Shown here: positions 45,727 to 55,916 of the stretch, piece by piece
Layout: every line of letters begins with the position of its first letter
Position numbering within the stretch: the stretch's first letter is position 1
From: G965195345 sp965277625
Lineage (GTDB): Bacteria; Pseudomonadota; Gammaproteobacteria; CAKMZV01
Direction: 5' to 3'
DNA length: 64,000 bases
Assembly (NCBI GenBank): GCA_965277625.1
Contig: OZ255827.1
Coordinates: forward strand, 1-64,000
Made by a program: the position numbers and the translations under genes
The notes under the pieces: generated by a model
Told to the model about the DNA's origin: nothing
Databases searched by the model: none
Seen by the model: only the letters and a program-made list of their open reading frames with translations

Positions 45727-46605
45727 ATGAAACTATTGCATTTCCTGCAACTGTCACTATTGGGACTGTTGTGGGGTTTGGCCTTTCCATTGATGAAACT
45801 TGGCGCATTTAGCTTTGGCGTTGTCCCCATTATTTTTCTGCGTGTGACCATCGGTGCCTTGGTATTGCTGCCTCTGGTGCTGTTGAACAGACGCTGGTTT
45901 CCCTCCAAAAAAACGTTTTTATTGACCGCCTTTGTTGGCTTGTTTAATTCGGGCATTCCTTTCATCTTATTGGCCCAATCCATGCTCACCATCAGCTCGG
46001 GTTATACAGCCATCATCAATTCAGTGACTTTGCTGTCCACAGCATTACTGGCCTTTGTTTGGTTGAAAGAGACCTTTGATTCGCATCAGATGACGGGCAC
46101 TGCCATAGCCATTACCGGATTGGTGGTGCTTTTTTGGAATCAACTGTCCTTCTCTGGCAGCGATCAAGAACTTGCCATCACACTGACATTGATCGCAACC
46201 TTCTGCTATGCTTTTGCCATCAATGTGAGCCGAAAGTATCTAACGAGCATTGATCCCGTACTATTAAGTTTTGTTAGCTTGACGGCCTCGTCTGTGTTTT
46301 TGTCGTTCTTTGCCATACCTCTTTGGCCCACAGAATCCATCGCATTGACCGAGTGGATTACCCCTTTGACATTGGGCGTTTTTTGCACTGGTGGTGCCTT
46401 CATCATTTATTTCATATTGATTAAAAACATTGGCTCAAGTAAGACCGCTTCAGTCACGCTTTTTGTGCCAATATTCGGAGTCATCGGTGGCATTGTACTC
46501 ATCAATGAAACGCTTTCTATTCAGGCATTGGTTGGCGCATGTGCCATTCTATTAGGCTCAGCCATGGTCAATCAAATTCTATTTAAAAAAGTATCCTCAA
46601 GTTAA
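45727..46605 (+). CDS. EamA/DMT superfamily transporter
   Basis: 292 residues, about ten transmembrane helices in two EamA repeats (residues about 8-135 and 150-285). LLWGLAFPLMKLGAFSFGVVPIIFLR at the start (two stretches) and the GGIVLINETLSIQALVGACAILLGSAMV end pattern are typical. Substrate unknown; many members export amino acids or metabolites. It lies 28 bases after sdhB on the same strand. Confidence 0.88.
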   Translation: MKLLHFLQLSLLGLLWGLAFPLMKLGAFSFGVVPIIFLRVTIGALVLLPLVLLNRRWFPSKKTFLLTAFVGLFNSGIPFILLAQSMLTISSGYTAIINSVTLLSTALLAFVWLKETFDSHQMTGTAIAITGLVVLFWNQLSFSGSDQELAITLTLIATFCYAFAINVSRKYLTSIDPVLLSFVSLTASSVFLSFFAIPLWPTESIALTEWITPLTLGVFCTGGAFIIYFILIKNIGSSKTASVTLFVPIFGVIGGIVLINETLSIQALVGACAILLGSAMVNQILFKKVSSS

Positions 46606-46716
46606 TGGTTGGGTTTCTCTCTTTAAAAAAATAAACTTTGTAGGTTAAATAGCGTCTTTAGACTGTGTTGATCATGCAAATAGCATTGATTGCTTATAAC
46701 ACATTGCGAATGGCCA

Positions 46717-46753
46717 TAAAAAAATCGCCGTTATTGTTGGCAACAACGGCGAT
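46717..46753 (-). terminator. intrinsic terminator of the small exported protein gene
   Basis: Nine-base perfect arms ATCGCCGTT (46724-46732) and AACGGCGAT (46745-46753). Seven T residues follow on the minus strand (46717-46723). It lies 36 bases past the stop at 46790. Confidence 0.8.
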
Positions 46754-46789
46754 GATAGGAGAGGTTAGCTTTAAATAGTGTGATTTAAA

Positions 46790-47071
46790 TCACTCACACT
46801 TCCAGCCCCAGCCTTCTTGTTTTTTGACAAATTCAGCGGCTTTTTGTTCACAGTAATTCTCTTGATGTTTGGCCGACCAGAGCACAGTGGCACCACCATC
46901 TTTGGTGTATTCAACCTGACAAGGTACGGGTCGATCTGGATTATCATAGACAACAGCAATGGTTCTTTCTTGTGTACCGTTGGTACAGCTATAGAAAACA
47001 TCCGCTGAAGCATTAAAACCCAACAACGACAATGAACTGCCCACAAGGGCAATGAATAAATATTTTTTCAT
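46790..47071 (-). CDS. small exported cysteine-containing protein, unknown function
   Basis: 93 residues from the ATG at 47071; a TTG start six codons upstream is less likely. A signal peptide (MKKYLFIALVGSSLSLLGFNASA) is followed by a compact domain with four cysteines (YSCTNG, VPCQVEY, NYCEQK, WKCE), probably forming two disulfides in the periplasm. It has its own strong terminator. I recognise no family. Confidence 0.75.
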   Translation of the reverse strand: MKKYLFIALVGSSLSLLGFNASADVFYSCTNGTQERTIAVVYDNPDRPVPCQVEYTKDGGATVLWSAKHQENYCEQKAAEFVKKQEGWGWKCE

Positions 47072-47157
47072 AATCAACTCCCAATTCAATAGTTTATGTT
47101 TTATGCATGCCCTATTGTATAGAAATATTTTAGTATTGTGTTTTTATTCTTGAATTC

Positions 47158-48189
47158 TCAATCCGCAGAATCATTATAGCCTGCTGGATTTTGAACCCGC
47201 CACCGCCAAGCATCTTGACAAGCTTGCTCAATGGTTCGCTTTGCTGTCCAGTTCAACTGTTTTTTGGCTTTATCAACCGAAGCATAAGAACTTGCAACGT
47301 CGCCTGACCTTCTCGGAGCTATGTTGTATGGCACCGACTGACCAGAAACCCGTTCAAAGGTTTTAATCAATTCTAAAACGCTGTGCCCTCGACCCGTGCC
47401 CAAATTATAAATAAGGGTTTGATCATTTGTTGCATCCACATGCTCTAAGGCCTGCAAATGCCCTTCGACCAAATCCATGACATGGATGTAATCGCGAACG
47501 CCTGTCCCATCGACCGTGTCGTAATCGTCTCCAAAAACAGCCAGCTCCTTCAGCGTGCCGTGGGCCACATTAACAATGTAAGGCAAAATGTTTTCTGGAC
47601 GGTCTGTTGGGTGCTCACCAATGTCGCCACTCTCATGAGCGCCTATGGGATTAAAATAACGCAAAATCGCTATTTGCCATGTGTTGTCGCTTTGCTTTAA
47701 ATCTTGCAGAATGTTTTCAATCATGAGTTTTGTTGTGCCATAAGGGTTGATGGCTGACAGCGGTGCATCTTCTGATACAGGCGGTTGACTTGTCCCATAA
47801 ACGGTTGCCGACGAACTAAAAATCAGCCGCTTTGACTCTGCAGATTTCATTGCTTGAAGCAGATTTAAGGTGCCCACAAGGTTATTGTGATAGTATTCTA
47901 AGGATTGTTTAAGCGAGGCACTCACGGATTTTAAACCGGCAAAATGAATCACCGAATGGGGCTTCTTCTGCATAAATAAGGCTTTAACCTGGGCCGCATC
48001 GCATAAATCAATGTGATGAAAGTCAATCTTGCACTGTACCAGCGCTTCAACGCGTTTTATGGCGGCGAGATGACCATTGCTCAGATTATCAATCACAGTG
48101 ACATCATAGCCTTGCTGTGCCAATAATAAACAAGCGTGTGAACCTATGTAACCCGCGCCGCCTGTCACAATGATGGTTTTATCTTTCAT
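47158..48189 (-). CDS. galE: UDP-glucose 4-epimerase
   Basis: 343 residues, extended short-chain dehydrogenase. NAD loop TGGAGYIGSHACLLL near 9-23, catalytic Ser in SSSATVYG near 124-131 and the Tyr-x-x-x-Lys pair in NPYGTTKLMIE near 148-158. It interconverts UDP-glucose and UDP-galactose for LPS or exopolysaccharide. It is the last gene of the leftward series gpsA-gpmI-envC-galE, 41 bases after envC. Confidence 0.95.
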   Translation of the reverse strand: MKDKTIIVTGGAGYIGSHACLLLAQQGYDVTVIDNLSNGHLAAIKRVEALVQCKIDFHHIDLCDAAQVKALFMQKKPHSVIHFAGLKSVSASLKQSLEYYHNNLVGTLNLLQAMKSAESKRLIFSSSATVYGTSQPPVSEDAPLSAINPYGTTKLMIENILQDLKQSDNTWQIAILRYFNPIGAHESGDIGEHPTDRPENILPYIVNVAHGTLKELAVFGDDYDTVDGTGVRDYIHVMDLVEGHLQALEHVDATNDQTLIYNLGTGRGHSVLELIKTFERVSGQSVPYNIAPRRSGDVASSYASVDKAKKQLNWTAKRTIEQACQDAWRWRVQNPAGYNDSAD

Positions 48190-48230
48190 AGTCGTTTGCT
48201 GTTCCTTTATTCAATTGCTCTATTGCTTGA

Positions 48231-49328
48231 TTATGACCGCCGGTCACTGACCAGCCAGTTCCTTAAATTCAATTGTCGTGTTTTACGCAACAACATAAAT
48301 ATCAACCCATTCTCTTCGTGTCCAACATTATTACCACTGGCGGCGATTTGTGTGCCAGCTTTTATCCGTTGACCAACTTTTACATAGCTTAAATCAAGTT
48401 GCGCATAAACCCCGCGATAATTGCTGCCATGTTCGACAATGATTGTATTGCCTAAATTGGGCAACCATTGAATGGATAAAACCTGCCCATTGGCAATGGC
48501 GTAAACGGGGGTGGGACCAGCTTGACTCAAGAGCCAGGCGTTATCAAAATAGGATAACTTTACTGGCGCGCCTTTGGCTGGCCAAGGCAAACGCCTTTTC
48601 AATTGAGCAAATGATGGGTTTTTTATGTTAATGGGCAATCTATTTGAGTTTGTCTCAGTGCGCACAATTGCTTTGCGCAACTTCTTTTTACTTTCTTTAA
48701 GCGCATATTCTTTGAGCGCTTGATTTTTATTTAATTGTTTTTTTATCTGCGCGCTCGTCTTTAATGCAAGGTCTCGTTTCTGCTGTAATGATTTTTTTTG
48801 AGCGAGTAAGTCTGACCGTTGCGTCTTTAGCGTATGTTTTTCAGTTTCAAGCTGTTTTAGCAGCATTTTCCTTTGTTGTTGTAAGGTCTTGATGGCTTCA
48901 ATGTTGTTCAAATGCGCCGAACGAAACGTTTCTAAATACCGTTGAAATCGTAATTGGCGGTTGTATGATTCTGCATATGAATCGGGAGATTCAAAGCTGT
49001 GAAGCTTGGCCTCGTAAGCCAAACGTTGTAACTGTTTTAGTTGGATTTTCAGGTGTTTTTTATGTTTATTCAAATCCTTGTCCAAACTTTGAATGGACTG
49101 TCTGGTTTTATCAATATTTTCTGTGGTCGAAAGGCTGGCTTTTGTTAATTGTTCTATTTCTGATCGCAGTGTGGCGCTCTTATGATCGGCTTGCTTGAGC
49201 GTTTCAAGTTTTGTTTTATACTGTTCTTGCAGTTGTTTGGTTTTTTCATCGAGGTTTGCCTGGGCGTTTAATCCGATCAAGCACAGTGTAATGATCCAAA
49301 AGAAGGGGAGAACGATGCGGTCAATCAT
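48231..49328 (-). CDS. envC: EnvC-like murein hydrolase activator
   Basis: 365 residues. A signal peptide (end near ALA-like LIGLNAQA, residue 24) is followed by a long coiled coil (about 30-225, rich in Lys, Gln, Leu) and a C-terminal LytM/M23 domain (about 245-365). The LytM domain lacks the zinc-binding His and Asp residues, as in EnvC, which activates the amidases AmiA/AmiB rather than cutting peptidoglycan itself. It overlaps gpmI by four bases, the usual order in gammaproteobacteria. Confidence 0.9.
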   Translation of the reverse strand: MIDRIVLPFFWIITLCLIGLNAQANLDEKTKQLQEQYKTKLETLKQADHKSATLRSEIEQLTKASLSTTENIDKTRQSIQSLDKDLNKHKKHLKIQLKQLQRLAYEAKLHSFESPDSYAESYNRQLRFQRYLETFRSAHLNNIEAIKTLQQQRKMLLKQLETEKHTLKTQRSDLLAQKKSLQQKRDLALKTSAQIKKQLNKNQALKEYALKESKKKLRKAIVRTETNSNRLPINIKNPSFAQLKRRLPWPAKGAPVKLSYFDNAWLLSQAGPTPVYAIANGQVLSIQWLPNLGNTIIVEHGSNYRGVYAQLDLSYVKVGQRIKAGTQIAASGNNVGHEENGLIFMLLRKTRQLNLRNWLVSDRRS

Positions 49329-50860
49329 AAATCAGATTCAAATAATGAACGCCCGGTCATCTCTACTGGGCAATCTATGCCCAGCATGTCCAATAGGGTT
49401 GGACTAATGTCCCTCAGTGACCCCTTATCTCGCAATTTTTTCGATTTTTGACCCACATAGACCACAGGAACGGGGTTCACTGTATGCGCAGTATGGGGTT
49501 GATGGGTGATGGGGTCGCTCATCAGTTCAGCATTGCCATGGTCAGCACAAATTAACAATGAGCCGCCCTGTTTTTTAATCACTTCAACCACGCGTCCAAT
49601 GGCGAAATCACAAGCCTCAATTGCCTTAATCGTTGCGGCCATATCACCACTGTGCCCCACCATGTCTGGATTGGCAAAATTTGCAATAAAACAATCAAAG
49701 TTCTGCGATTGAATATTTTCAATCAGAACATTTGTGACCGATTCCAAACTCATTTCTGGCTGTAAGTCATAGGTCTTGACCTTGGGCGACGGAATCACAC
49801 AACGGCTCTCCCCGGCAAATGGGGCTTCAACACCCGCATTGAAGAAAAATGTTACGTGGGGATATTTTTCTGTTTCTGCCACTCTGAGTTGGGTTTTGCC
49901 TTGTTTAGACAGCCACTGCCCCAGACCATTCTCGATCGCCAGAGGCTCAAACAACACGGGATAATCATAGTCCTGATGATATTGCGTCATGGTCAGATAC
50001 GCCGATAAATGAACCTTGCGCTTGCGATTAAAGCCTGCAAAATCATCATCGTTGATGGCTTGTGTAATCTGACGTACTCGATCAGAACGGAAGTTCACTG
50101 ATATAACCCCATCACCATCGACCATGGGTTGTACTGGACCAATGCGTGTGGCTTGAATAAATTCGTCGGACTCGCCCCGTTCATAAGCCCGCTGAATGGC
50201 ATCGTAATAATCCGTCGCTTGATATTCTGATTGGCCGTCCAACCATAAATCATGAGCTGCTTGAGTGCGTTCCCAACGTTTATCCCGATCCATTGCGTAA
50301 AATCGTCCGATCACACTACATAATGTGGCTTGTGTGCTCTGCAAAACCTTAGTGAGTGCCTCGTAGCTCGCAAGCGCACTCTTTGGGGCACAATCACGAC
50401 CATCGGTGATGATGTGTACGCTGATTTTTTTGGCACCTCGTGCAGCCGCAAGCTTTAATACCGCAAATAAGTGATTCTGATGGCTGTGTACACCCCCTTC
50501 TGACAGCAAACCAAAAACATGCACATACTTGTCAGAGCGAACGGCACAATCAATGACATCACAAAGGACTGGATTGTTATTAAATGACCCGTCCTCAATC
50601 GAGCGATCAATGCGCAGTTGGTTTTGCCAAACAGTACGACCCGCTCCAAGTGTGATGTGTCCAACTTCTGAGTTGCCCATCTGTCCATCTGGCAGACCGA
50701 CAATATTGCCGTGCGTTTGAATCAAAGTATGGGGATGTTGTTCTATCAATGCCGCCCAGTTTGGGGTTTTTGCATGGTGAATGGCGTTTGCTTCGGTCGC
50801 AGAACTATGCCCCCAGCCATCCAAAATAATGAGCCCGTGCGCGATTTTATTGTTTGTCAT
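49325..50860 (-). CDS. gpmI: 2,3-bisphosphoglycerate-independent phosphoglycerate mutase
   Basis: 511 residues (E. coli 514). Interconverts 3- and 2-phosphoglycerate using two manganese ions. LIILDGWGHS with the metal-binding Asp14, the phospho-Ser region GQMGNSEVGHITLGAGR near 58-74, HIITDGRDCAPKS near 122-134 and ICADHGNAELM near 430-440 are all present. Operon with envC (4-base overlap). Confidence 0.97.
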   Translation of the reverse strand: MTNNKIAHGLIILDGWGHSSATEANAIHHAKTPNWAALIEQHPHTLIQTHGNIVGLPDGQMGNSEVGHITLGAGRTVWQNQLRIDRSIEDGSFNNNPVLCDVIDCAVRSDKYVHVFGLLSEGGVHSHQNHLFAVLKLAAARGAKKISVHIITDGRDCAPKSALASYEALTKVLQSTQATLCSVIGRFYAMDRDKRWERTQAAHDLWLDGQSEYQATDYYDAIQRAYERGESDEFIQATRIGPVQPMVDGDGVISVNFRSDRVRQITQAINDDDFAGFNRKRKVHLSAYLTMTQYHQDYDYPVLFEPLAIENGLGQWLSKQGKTQLRVAETEKYPHVTFFFNAGVEAPFAGESRCVIPSPKVKTYDLQPEMSLESVTNVLIENIQSQNFDCFIANFANPDMVGHSGDMAATIKAIEACDFAIGRVVEVIKKQGGSLLICADHGNAELMSDPITHQPHTAHTVNPVPVVYVGQKSKKLRDKGSLRDISPTLLDMLGIDCPVEMTGRSLFESDL

Positions 50861-50907
50861 AGCTTGTCAATGTGCGCATATTACCTTCTGATTCTGAACG
50901 GGACGAT

Positions 50908-51870
50908 TTAAAATTCATCATGAACCGAACGCTCGCGCAATGCTATCATCGCTTCACTGAGGCTGGTGTTTTTATACAAAACAGTATAAACGGCTTCACA
51001 AATAGGCAAATCCAATCCATATTTCTGCGCCAGATGGTGGACCATCTCAGCCGCCGAAACGCCTTCAACCAATTGGCTTGAGCAGGTTTTATTATTGGCC
51101 AATGCCATGCCAAATTGGCGGTTTCGTGATTGGTCATCGGTGGCGGTCAAAACCAAGTCTCCCAAGCCTGAAAGACCCATAAATGACTGAGGTTGACCGC
51201 CTAATTGCATCCCCAATAATTGAATTTCTCGCAATCCTCGGGTCACTAATGCCGAACGAGCATTGGCACCCAAAGACAGTCCATCCGAAGCGCCAACGGC
51301 AATGGCTATAATATTTTTCATGCAGCCGCCCACTTGTACACCGATGATGTCTGAACTGGCATAACAGCGAAAGGTTCCACTATGAAAAACCTTCTGCCAA
51401 AATAGCCTTTGCTTGGCATCCGATGAAGCAATAACGGTCGCTGTTGGCTGATTGTTCGCAACCTCCGTCGCAAAAGTTGGGCCCGACAAACAAGCGCCTT
51501 GCATGCCTAATGACTCAACCATCTTACTCAACACCCCACCAGTTTTGGCAAATCCTTTACAAACCCATAGCAGTTGATCCACGGACTGGATTTCTATCAC
51601 CTTCTGCAATTGTTCTTTAAAAGCACCACTTGGGACAGCCATAACCACACCATCATGACCTTGTAAGGCTTCAGCCAGATGATGGGTAAATTCAATCTTT
51701 TTAGACAGGTTGACATTTGGAAGATAACGGGCATTAACGCGCGATTTAGTCATTAATCGCGCTTGCTCTTCAGACCGAGACCACAGCTTGACTGAATGTC
51801 CATTATTGGCTAATTTTATCGCCAATGCTGTGCCCCAAGCACCTGAACCGATCACCGCAATGTTCTTCAT
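50908..51870 (-). CDS. gpsA: glycerol-3-phosphate dehydrogenase [NAD(P)+]
   Basis: 320 residues from ATG 51870; the frame is open 15 codons further but those residues are not conserved. The NAD(P) loop is VIGSGAWGTALA near 5-16. The catalytic-lysine region GVQVGGCMKNIIAIAVG lies near 177-193 (the family usually has GVELGGALKN, so the Cys is unusual). GLSGLGDLVLTA follows. It makes sn-glycerol-3-phosphate for phospholipids. gpmI starts 47 bases downstream on the same strand. Confidence 0.95.
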   Translation of the reverse strand: MKNIAVIGSGAWGTALAIKLANNGHSVKLWSRSEEQARLMTKSRVNARYLPNVNLSKKIEFTHHLAEALQGHDGVVMAVPSGAFKEQLQKVIEIQSVDQLLWVCKGFAKTGGVLSKMVESLGMQGACLSGPTFATEVANNQPTATVIASSDAKQRLFWQKVFHSGTFRCYASSDIIGVQVGGCMKNIIAIAVGASDGLSLGANARSALVTRGLREIQLLGMQLGGQPQSFMGLSGLGDLVLTATDDQSRNRQFGMALANNKTCSSQLVEGVSAAEMVHHLAQKYGLDLPICEAVYTVLYKNTSLSEAMIALRERSVHDEF

Positions 51871-52062
51871 ACAATTATTAAAAATGATTTTATGTTTGCC
51901 ACCAATATACTGCACAAATTATAAGAGATATTGCCTCTTTAGCCGTATATTAGTTTAATAATAGAAGTCTTGTGATGCGCCTTTAAGTTTCAGCGCTAAA
52001 TCTTAAAAAACCGACAAATTCAACATACAATAGCATAACATTTCCCTGAAATCTGATTATTC

Positions 52063-55000
52063 ATGAATCAATGCCATACAAATTACGCTTTTATTGCCAT
52101 TAATAAATGGCTTGCCATGGTGGCTGTATTGTTGCTATCCAGCTGTGGCGGTTCAGGAACGTCAAATGTAGAGAATGCCAATCGTTCAACCACAATTGTG
52201 AATGCTGGCCCAGATCAACAAGTTTCCCCAGGCACTCTGGTACAACTTTCAGGCTCGGTTATGCCCGCTTTGCAATCTGTGCTGTGGTCTCAAGTGTCAG
52301 GTACAAGTGTTATCTTAAGCGCTGTTGCAACCACAACCATCACCTTTGTTGCACCCATTTCAACACAAGCCCAAACCCTGGTCTTTAGACTCACATCAAC
52401 GGATACCAACGGCATAGCCTCTTCTGATACAGTCTCAATCATGGTATTGGCTGCTGTCGTGAGGGCTGATCCACAATTGAGCGTCTCATCAAAAAGCATT
52501 ACCATCGCTTTAAATAGCACGGCGCTTAATACAGTGGCCACAGTCAGCTCAGGCCAGATAACCTATGTCAGCGCTAACATTCAAACGGTTTCAATAGACT
52601 CTATGACTGGGGTATTCACTGGGCTACGTGCTTTTACTGGCTCCGTATTACCTCAACCAGTGCCCCCAATATTAATCAGTGTTATTCAAGCACAAACCAC
52701 AATGCACGCAGCAGCCATAGCAACCTTCACCGTAACAGTCCAACAACCTACTACTACTGTGAATGCTGGGACAGATCAGCAAGTTTCCCCTGGTAGTCTG
52801 GTTCGCCTTTCAGGCTCGGTTATGCCCGCTTCGCAATCTGTGCTGTGGTCTCAAGTGTCAGGTACAAGTGTTATCTTAAGCGCTGTTGCAACCACCACCA
52901 TCACCTTCGTAGCACCCATTTCAACACAAGCCCAAACCTTGGTCTTTAGACTCACATCAACGGATACCAACGGCATAGCCTCTTCTGATACAGTCTCAAT
53001 CATGGTATTTGCTGCGGTCATGAGGGCTGATCCACAATTGAGCGTCTCATCAAAAAGCATTACCATCGCTTTAAATAGCACGGCGCTTAATACAGTGGCG
53101 ACAGCAAGTTCAGGTCAAATAACCTATGCCAGCGCTGACAGTCAAACGGTTTCAATAGACCCGATCACAGGGGTATTCACTGGGCTACGTGCTTTTTCTG
53201 GCTCTCAGCCCCCAATACAAATCACCGTTTCTCAGGCACAAACCACAATGCATGCTGCAGCCGTAGCAACCTTCACCGTAACAGTCCAACCTCCTCCTAC
53301 TACTTTGGTTGTAAATGCTGGCCCAGATCAACAAGTTTCCCCTGGCAGTCTGGTACAACTTTCAGGCTCGGTTATACCCGCATCGCAATCTGTGCTGTGG
53401 TCTCAAGTATCAGGTACATCCGTCATTTTAAGCACTCTTACAACCACCACCATCACCTTTGTCGCACCCATTTCAACACAAGCCCAAACCTTGGTCTTTA
53501 GACTCACATCAACGGATACCAACGGCATAGCCTCTTCTGATACAGTCTCAATCATGGTATTAGCTGCTGTCGTGAGGGCTGATCCACAATTGAGCGTCTC
53601 ATCAAAAAGCATTACCATCGCTTTAAATAGCACGGCGATTAACACAGTAGCGACAGTCAGTTCAGGTCAAATAACCTATGTCAGCGCTGACAGTCAAACG
53701 GTTTCAATAGACCCAAACACTGGGGTATTCACTGGGCTACGTACTTTTACTGGCTCTCAGCCCCCAATACAAATCACCGTTTCTCAGGCACAAACCACCA
53801 TGCATACTGCAGCCGTAGCAACCTTCACCGTAACAGTCCAACCTCTTACTACGACTTCGGTTGTGAATGCTGGGACAGACCAACAAGTCACCCCTGGCAG
53901 TCTAGTGCGCCTTTCAGGGACGGTTATGCCTGCTTCGCAATCTGTGCTGTGGTCTCAAGTGTCAGGTTCATCCATTACCTTAAGCACTGTTGCAACCACC
54001 ACCGTCACCTTTGTCGCACCCATTTCAACACAAGACCAAACCTTGGTCTTTAGACTCACATCAACGGATACCAACGGCATAGCCTCTTCTGATACAGTCT
54101 CCATCATGGTATTAGCTATTGTGGGGACTGATCCACAATTGAGCGTCTCATCAAAAACCATTACCATCGCTTTTGGTAGCTCGACGATTAACACAGTGAC
54201 GACAATCAGCTCAGGTCAATTAACCTATATCAGTTCTAACAATCAGACGGTTTCAATAGACTCGATGACTGGGTTATTCACTGGGCTGCGTGCTTTTACT
54301 GGCTCCTCAGTATTTACAGCAGTACTGCCAATACAAATCAGTGTTATTCAGGCACAAACTACTATGCATGCAGCAGCCGTAGCAACTTTTACCGTAACGG
54401 TCCGACATTCTACTTTAAGCAATACGCCCGATCTTGCTCGCTGCGCACTTTATACAGCGCCCAATTATGTGCCACGGCAATGGCATCTAAATAATTCCGA
54501 TGACACGGATGTTAATCCTTTAAATATCTCTTGCAATAATGGCGCATCGGTTTGTAACGGTCAGGGGGTTCATGTCCGAGTTGTAGATACACCTGTGCAA
54601 ATATCGCACTGTGATCTCATCAATAATTCAAACGGTGATCATTATAATTTTATCAATGGATCAGCAGGCGTAGAAGCCATTTTGGACGGCAATCCTCGAG
54701 ACTCTCATGGCACAGCCGTGGCGGGACTGATTGCTGCATCGGCGAACTCCGTCGGTATGAACGGGGTTGCACCAAATGCAACCATCGGTTCATACAATCT
54801 GCTTTCTTCCAAAGTCTCTTCATCCAATGCAAATAAAATTATATCAATGACAAGAAACATCGCCAATGTGGCTATCAGCAATAATAGTTGGGCGCGCGCA
54901 TTAAGTAGTAGCGCCCATTATTACGCCCTACCTGCTTCCATGGAAATGGCGCTTCAATCAGGGCTGTCGCAAGGTAGAGGCGGGCTTGGCACAATTTATT

Positions 55001-55911
55001 TATGGGCTGGCGGTAACAGCAGAGGCACTCGCTACGGCAATGATGATGGACTTGCCAGTAATCGATTTATCATCGCTGTAGGGGCATTGATGAGGGACGG
55101 CAAAGTCACCAGCTATTCAACACCTGGACCAAACCTTTGGATCAGCGCACCTGGTGGGAACAGAGTATGTTCTTCATCCGACACCCGAATGTTTACTACT
55201 GATTTAGAGGGCTTACATGGTTATAATACAATTTTTACGGCCTCTTCACCAAATTTGAGTCACACAGATTATACAGCTTGTTTCGCCGGCACTTCAGCAG
55301 CAGCCCCTGTCGCTGCTGGTGTTATTGCTTTACTTCTGCAACATTCACCGAATTTAGGCTGGCGTGATGTGCGTGAGATCTTAGCCCGATCAGCCGCATA
55401 TACCGATCCAACGCATTCAGGCTGGCGAACCAATATGGCAGGGCTCGCCTTTAATCATGACTATGGATTTGGACGCATCGATGCAGCCGGTGCCATCGCC
55501 ATGGCTTCAACTTGGCAAAATATCACAACACCCATGCAAACGCTGATTTCGACTCAAACCATCAACCTTGGTATCCCAGATATGAGTACAGCAGGCATCA
55601 CCAGTCAAGTCGTCATCCAAAACTCAACCATAACACACATTGAACAACTCGAAGTCATTGCGGATACTGTACACAGCTATCCTGGCGAATTGACCATCAT
55701 ACTGACACACACTTCTGGCACTCAAAGCACCTCTTCAACTTTACAAATTAATTTACCAAGGGCTGGTACAAACCTGCCTCGTAAAAAACTGATCTCTAAT
55801 GCATTTTTTATGGAATCCGCAAATGGCACTTGGACGCTGAATATCTCAGATCGAGCCAGTTCAGGCACAGGGACTATTCGTGGATGGACGCTTAACCTTT
55901 ATGGACGGTAA
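52063..55911 (+). CDS. kexin-like (S8) subtilase lipoprotein with four Ig-like repeats and a P domain
   Basis: 1282 residues. A signal peptide ends in lipobox LSSC with Cys28, followed by Gly-Gly-Ser, so an outer-membrane lipoprotein is likely. Four direct repeats start at residues 47, 234, 418 and 602. Each has a PKD/REJ-like half (NAGPDQQVSPG...) and a second Ig-like half (DPQLSVSSKSITIAL...). The subtilase domain has Asp842 (VVDTPVQ), His882 (DSHGTAVAG), oxyanion Asn985 (AGGNSRG) and Ser1078 (GTSAAAPVAAGV); QWHLNN before it is the kexin/furin-type entry. The C-terminal 120 residues (IPDMSTAGITSQV to GWTLNLYG) form a proprotein-convertase P domain. No N-terminal inhibitory pro-domain is visible; a separate gene five bases downstream appears to supply one. 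Confidence 0.88.
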   Translation: MNQCHTNYAFIAINKWLAMVAVLLLSSCGGSGTSNVENANRSTTIVNAGPDQQVSPGTLVQLSGSVMPALQSVLWSQVSGTSVILSAVATTTITFVAPISTQAQTLVFRLTSTDTNGIASSDTVSIMVLAAVVRADPQLSVSSKSITIALNSTALNTVATVSSGQITYVSANIQTVSIDSMTGVFTGLRAFTGSVLPQPVPPILISVIQAQTTMHAAAIATFTVTVQQPTTTVNAGTDQQVSPGSLVRLSGSVMPASQSVLWSQVSGTSVILSAVATTTITFVAPISTQAQTLVFRLTSTDTNGIASSDTVSIMVFAAVMRADPQLSVSSKSITIALNSTALNTVATASSGQITYASADSQTVSIDPITGVFTGLRAFSGSQPPIQITVSQAQTTMHAAAVATFTVTVQPPPTTLVVNAGPDQQVSPGSLVQLSGSVIPASQSVLWSQVSGTSVILSTLTTTTITFVAPISTQAQTLVFRLTSTDTNGIASSDTVSIMVLAAVVRADPQLSVSSKSITIALNSTAINTVATVSSGQITYVSADSQTVSIDPNTGVFTGLRTFTGSQPPIQITVSQAQTTMHTAAVATFTVTVQPLTTTSVVNAGTDQQVTPGSLVRLSGTVMPASQSVLWSQVSGSSITLSTVATTTVTFVAPISTQDQTLVFRLTSTDTNGIASSDTVSIMVLAIVGTDPQLSVSSKTITIAFGSSTINTVTTISSGQLTYISSNNQTVSIDSMTGLFTGLRAFTGSSVFTAVLPIQISVIQAQTTMHAAAVATFTVTVRHSTLSNTPDLARCALYTAPNYVPRQWHLNNSDDTDVNPLNISCNNGASVCNGQGVHVRVVDTPVQISHCDLINNSNGDHYNFINGSAGVEAILDGNPRDSHGTAVAGLIAASANSVGMNGVAPNATIGSYNLLSSKVSSSNANKIISMTRNIANVAISNNSWARALSSSAHYYALPASMEMALQSGLSQGRGGLGTIYLWAGGNSRGTRYGNDDGLASNRFIIAVGALMRDGKVTSYSTPGPNLWISAPGGNRVCSSSDTRMFTTDLEGLHGYNTIFTASSPNLSHTDYTACFAGTSAAAPVAAGVIALLLQHSPNLGWRDVREILARSAAYTDPTHSGWRTNMAGLAFNHDYGFGRIDAAGAIAMASTWQNITTPMQTLISTQTINLGIPDMSTAGITSQVVIQNSTITHIEQLEVIADTVHSYPGELTIILTHTSGTQSTSSTLQINLPRAGTNLPRKKLISNAFFMESANGTWTLNISDRASSGTGTIRGWTLNLYGR
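52201..54400 (+). repeat. four near-identical tandem repeats inside the protease gene
   Basis: Units start at 52201, 52762, 53314 and 53866, with lengths of 561, 552, 552 and about 540 bases. Long stretches are identical at DNA level, including synonymous positions, which points to recent duplication or gene conversion. Unit copy number could change by unequal recombination while keeping frame. Confidence 0.9.
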
Positions 55912-55916
55912 ATGAT

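Noticed and set aside
48231..49328. Active M23 peptidoglycan endopeptidase
   Set aside because: The LytM domain lacks the zinc-binding His/Asp set, so an EnvC-type activator is the better call.
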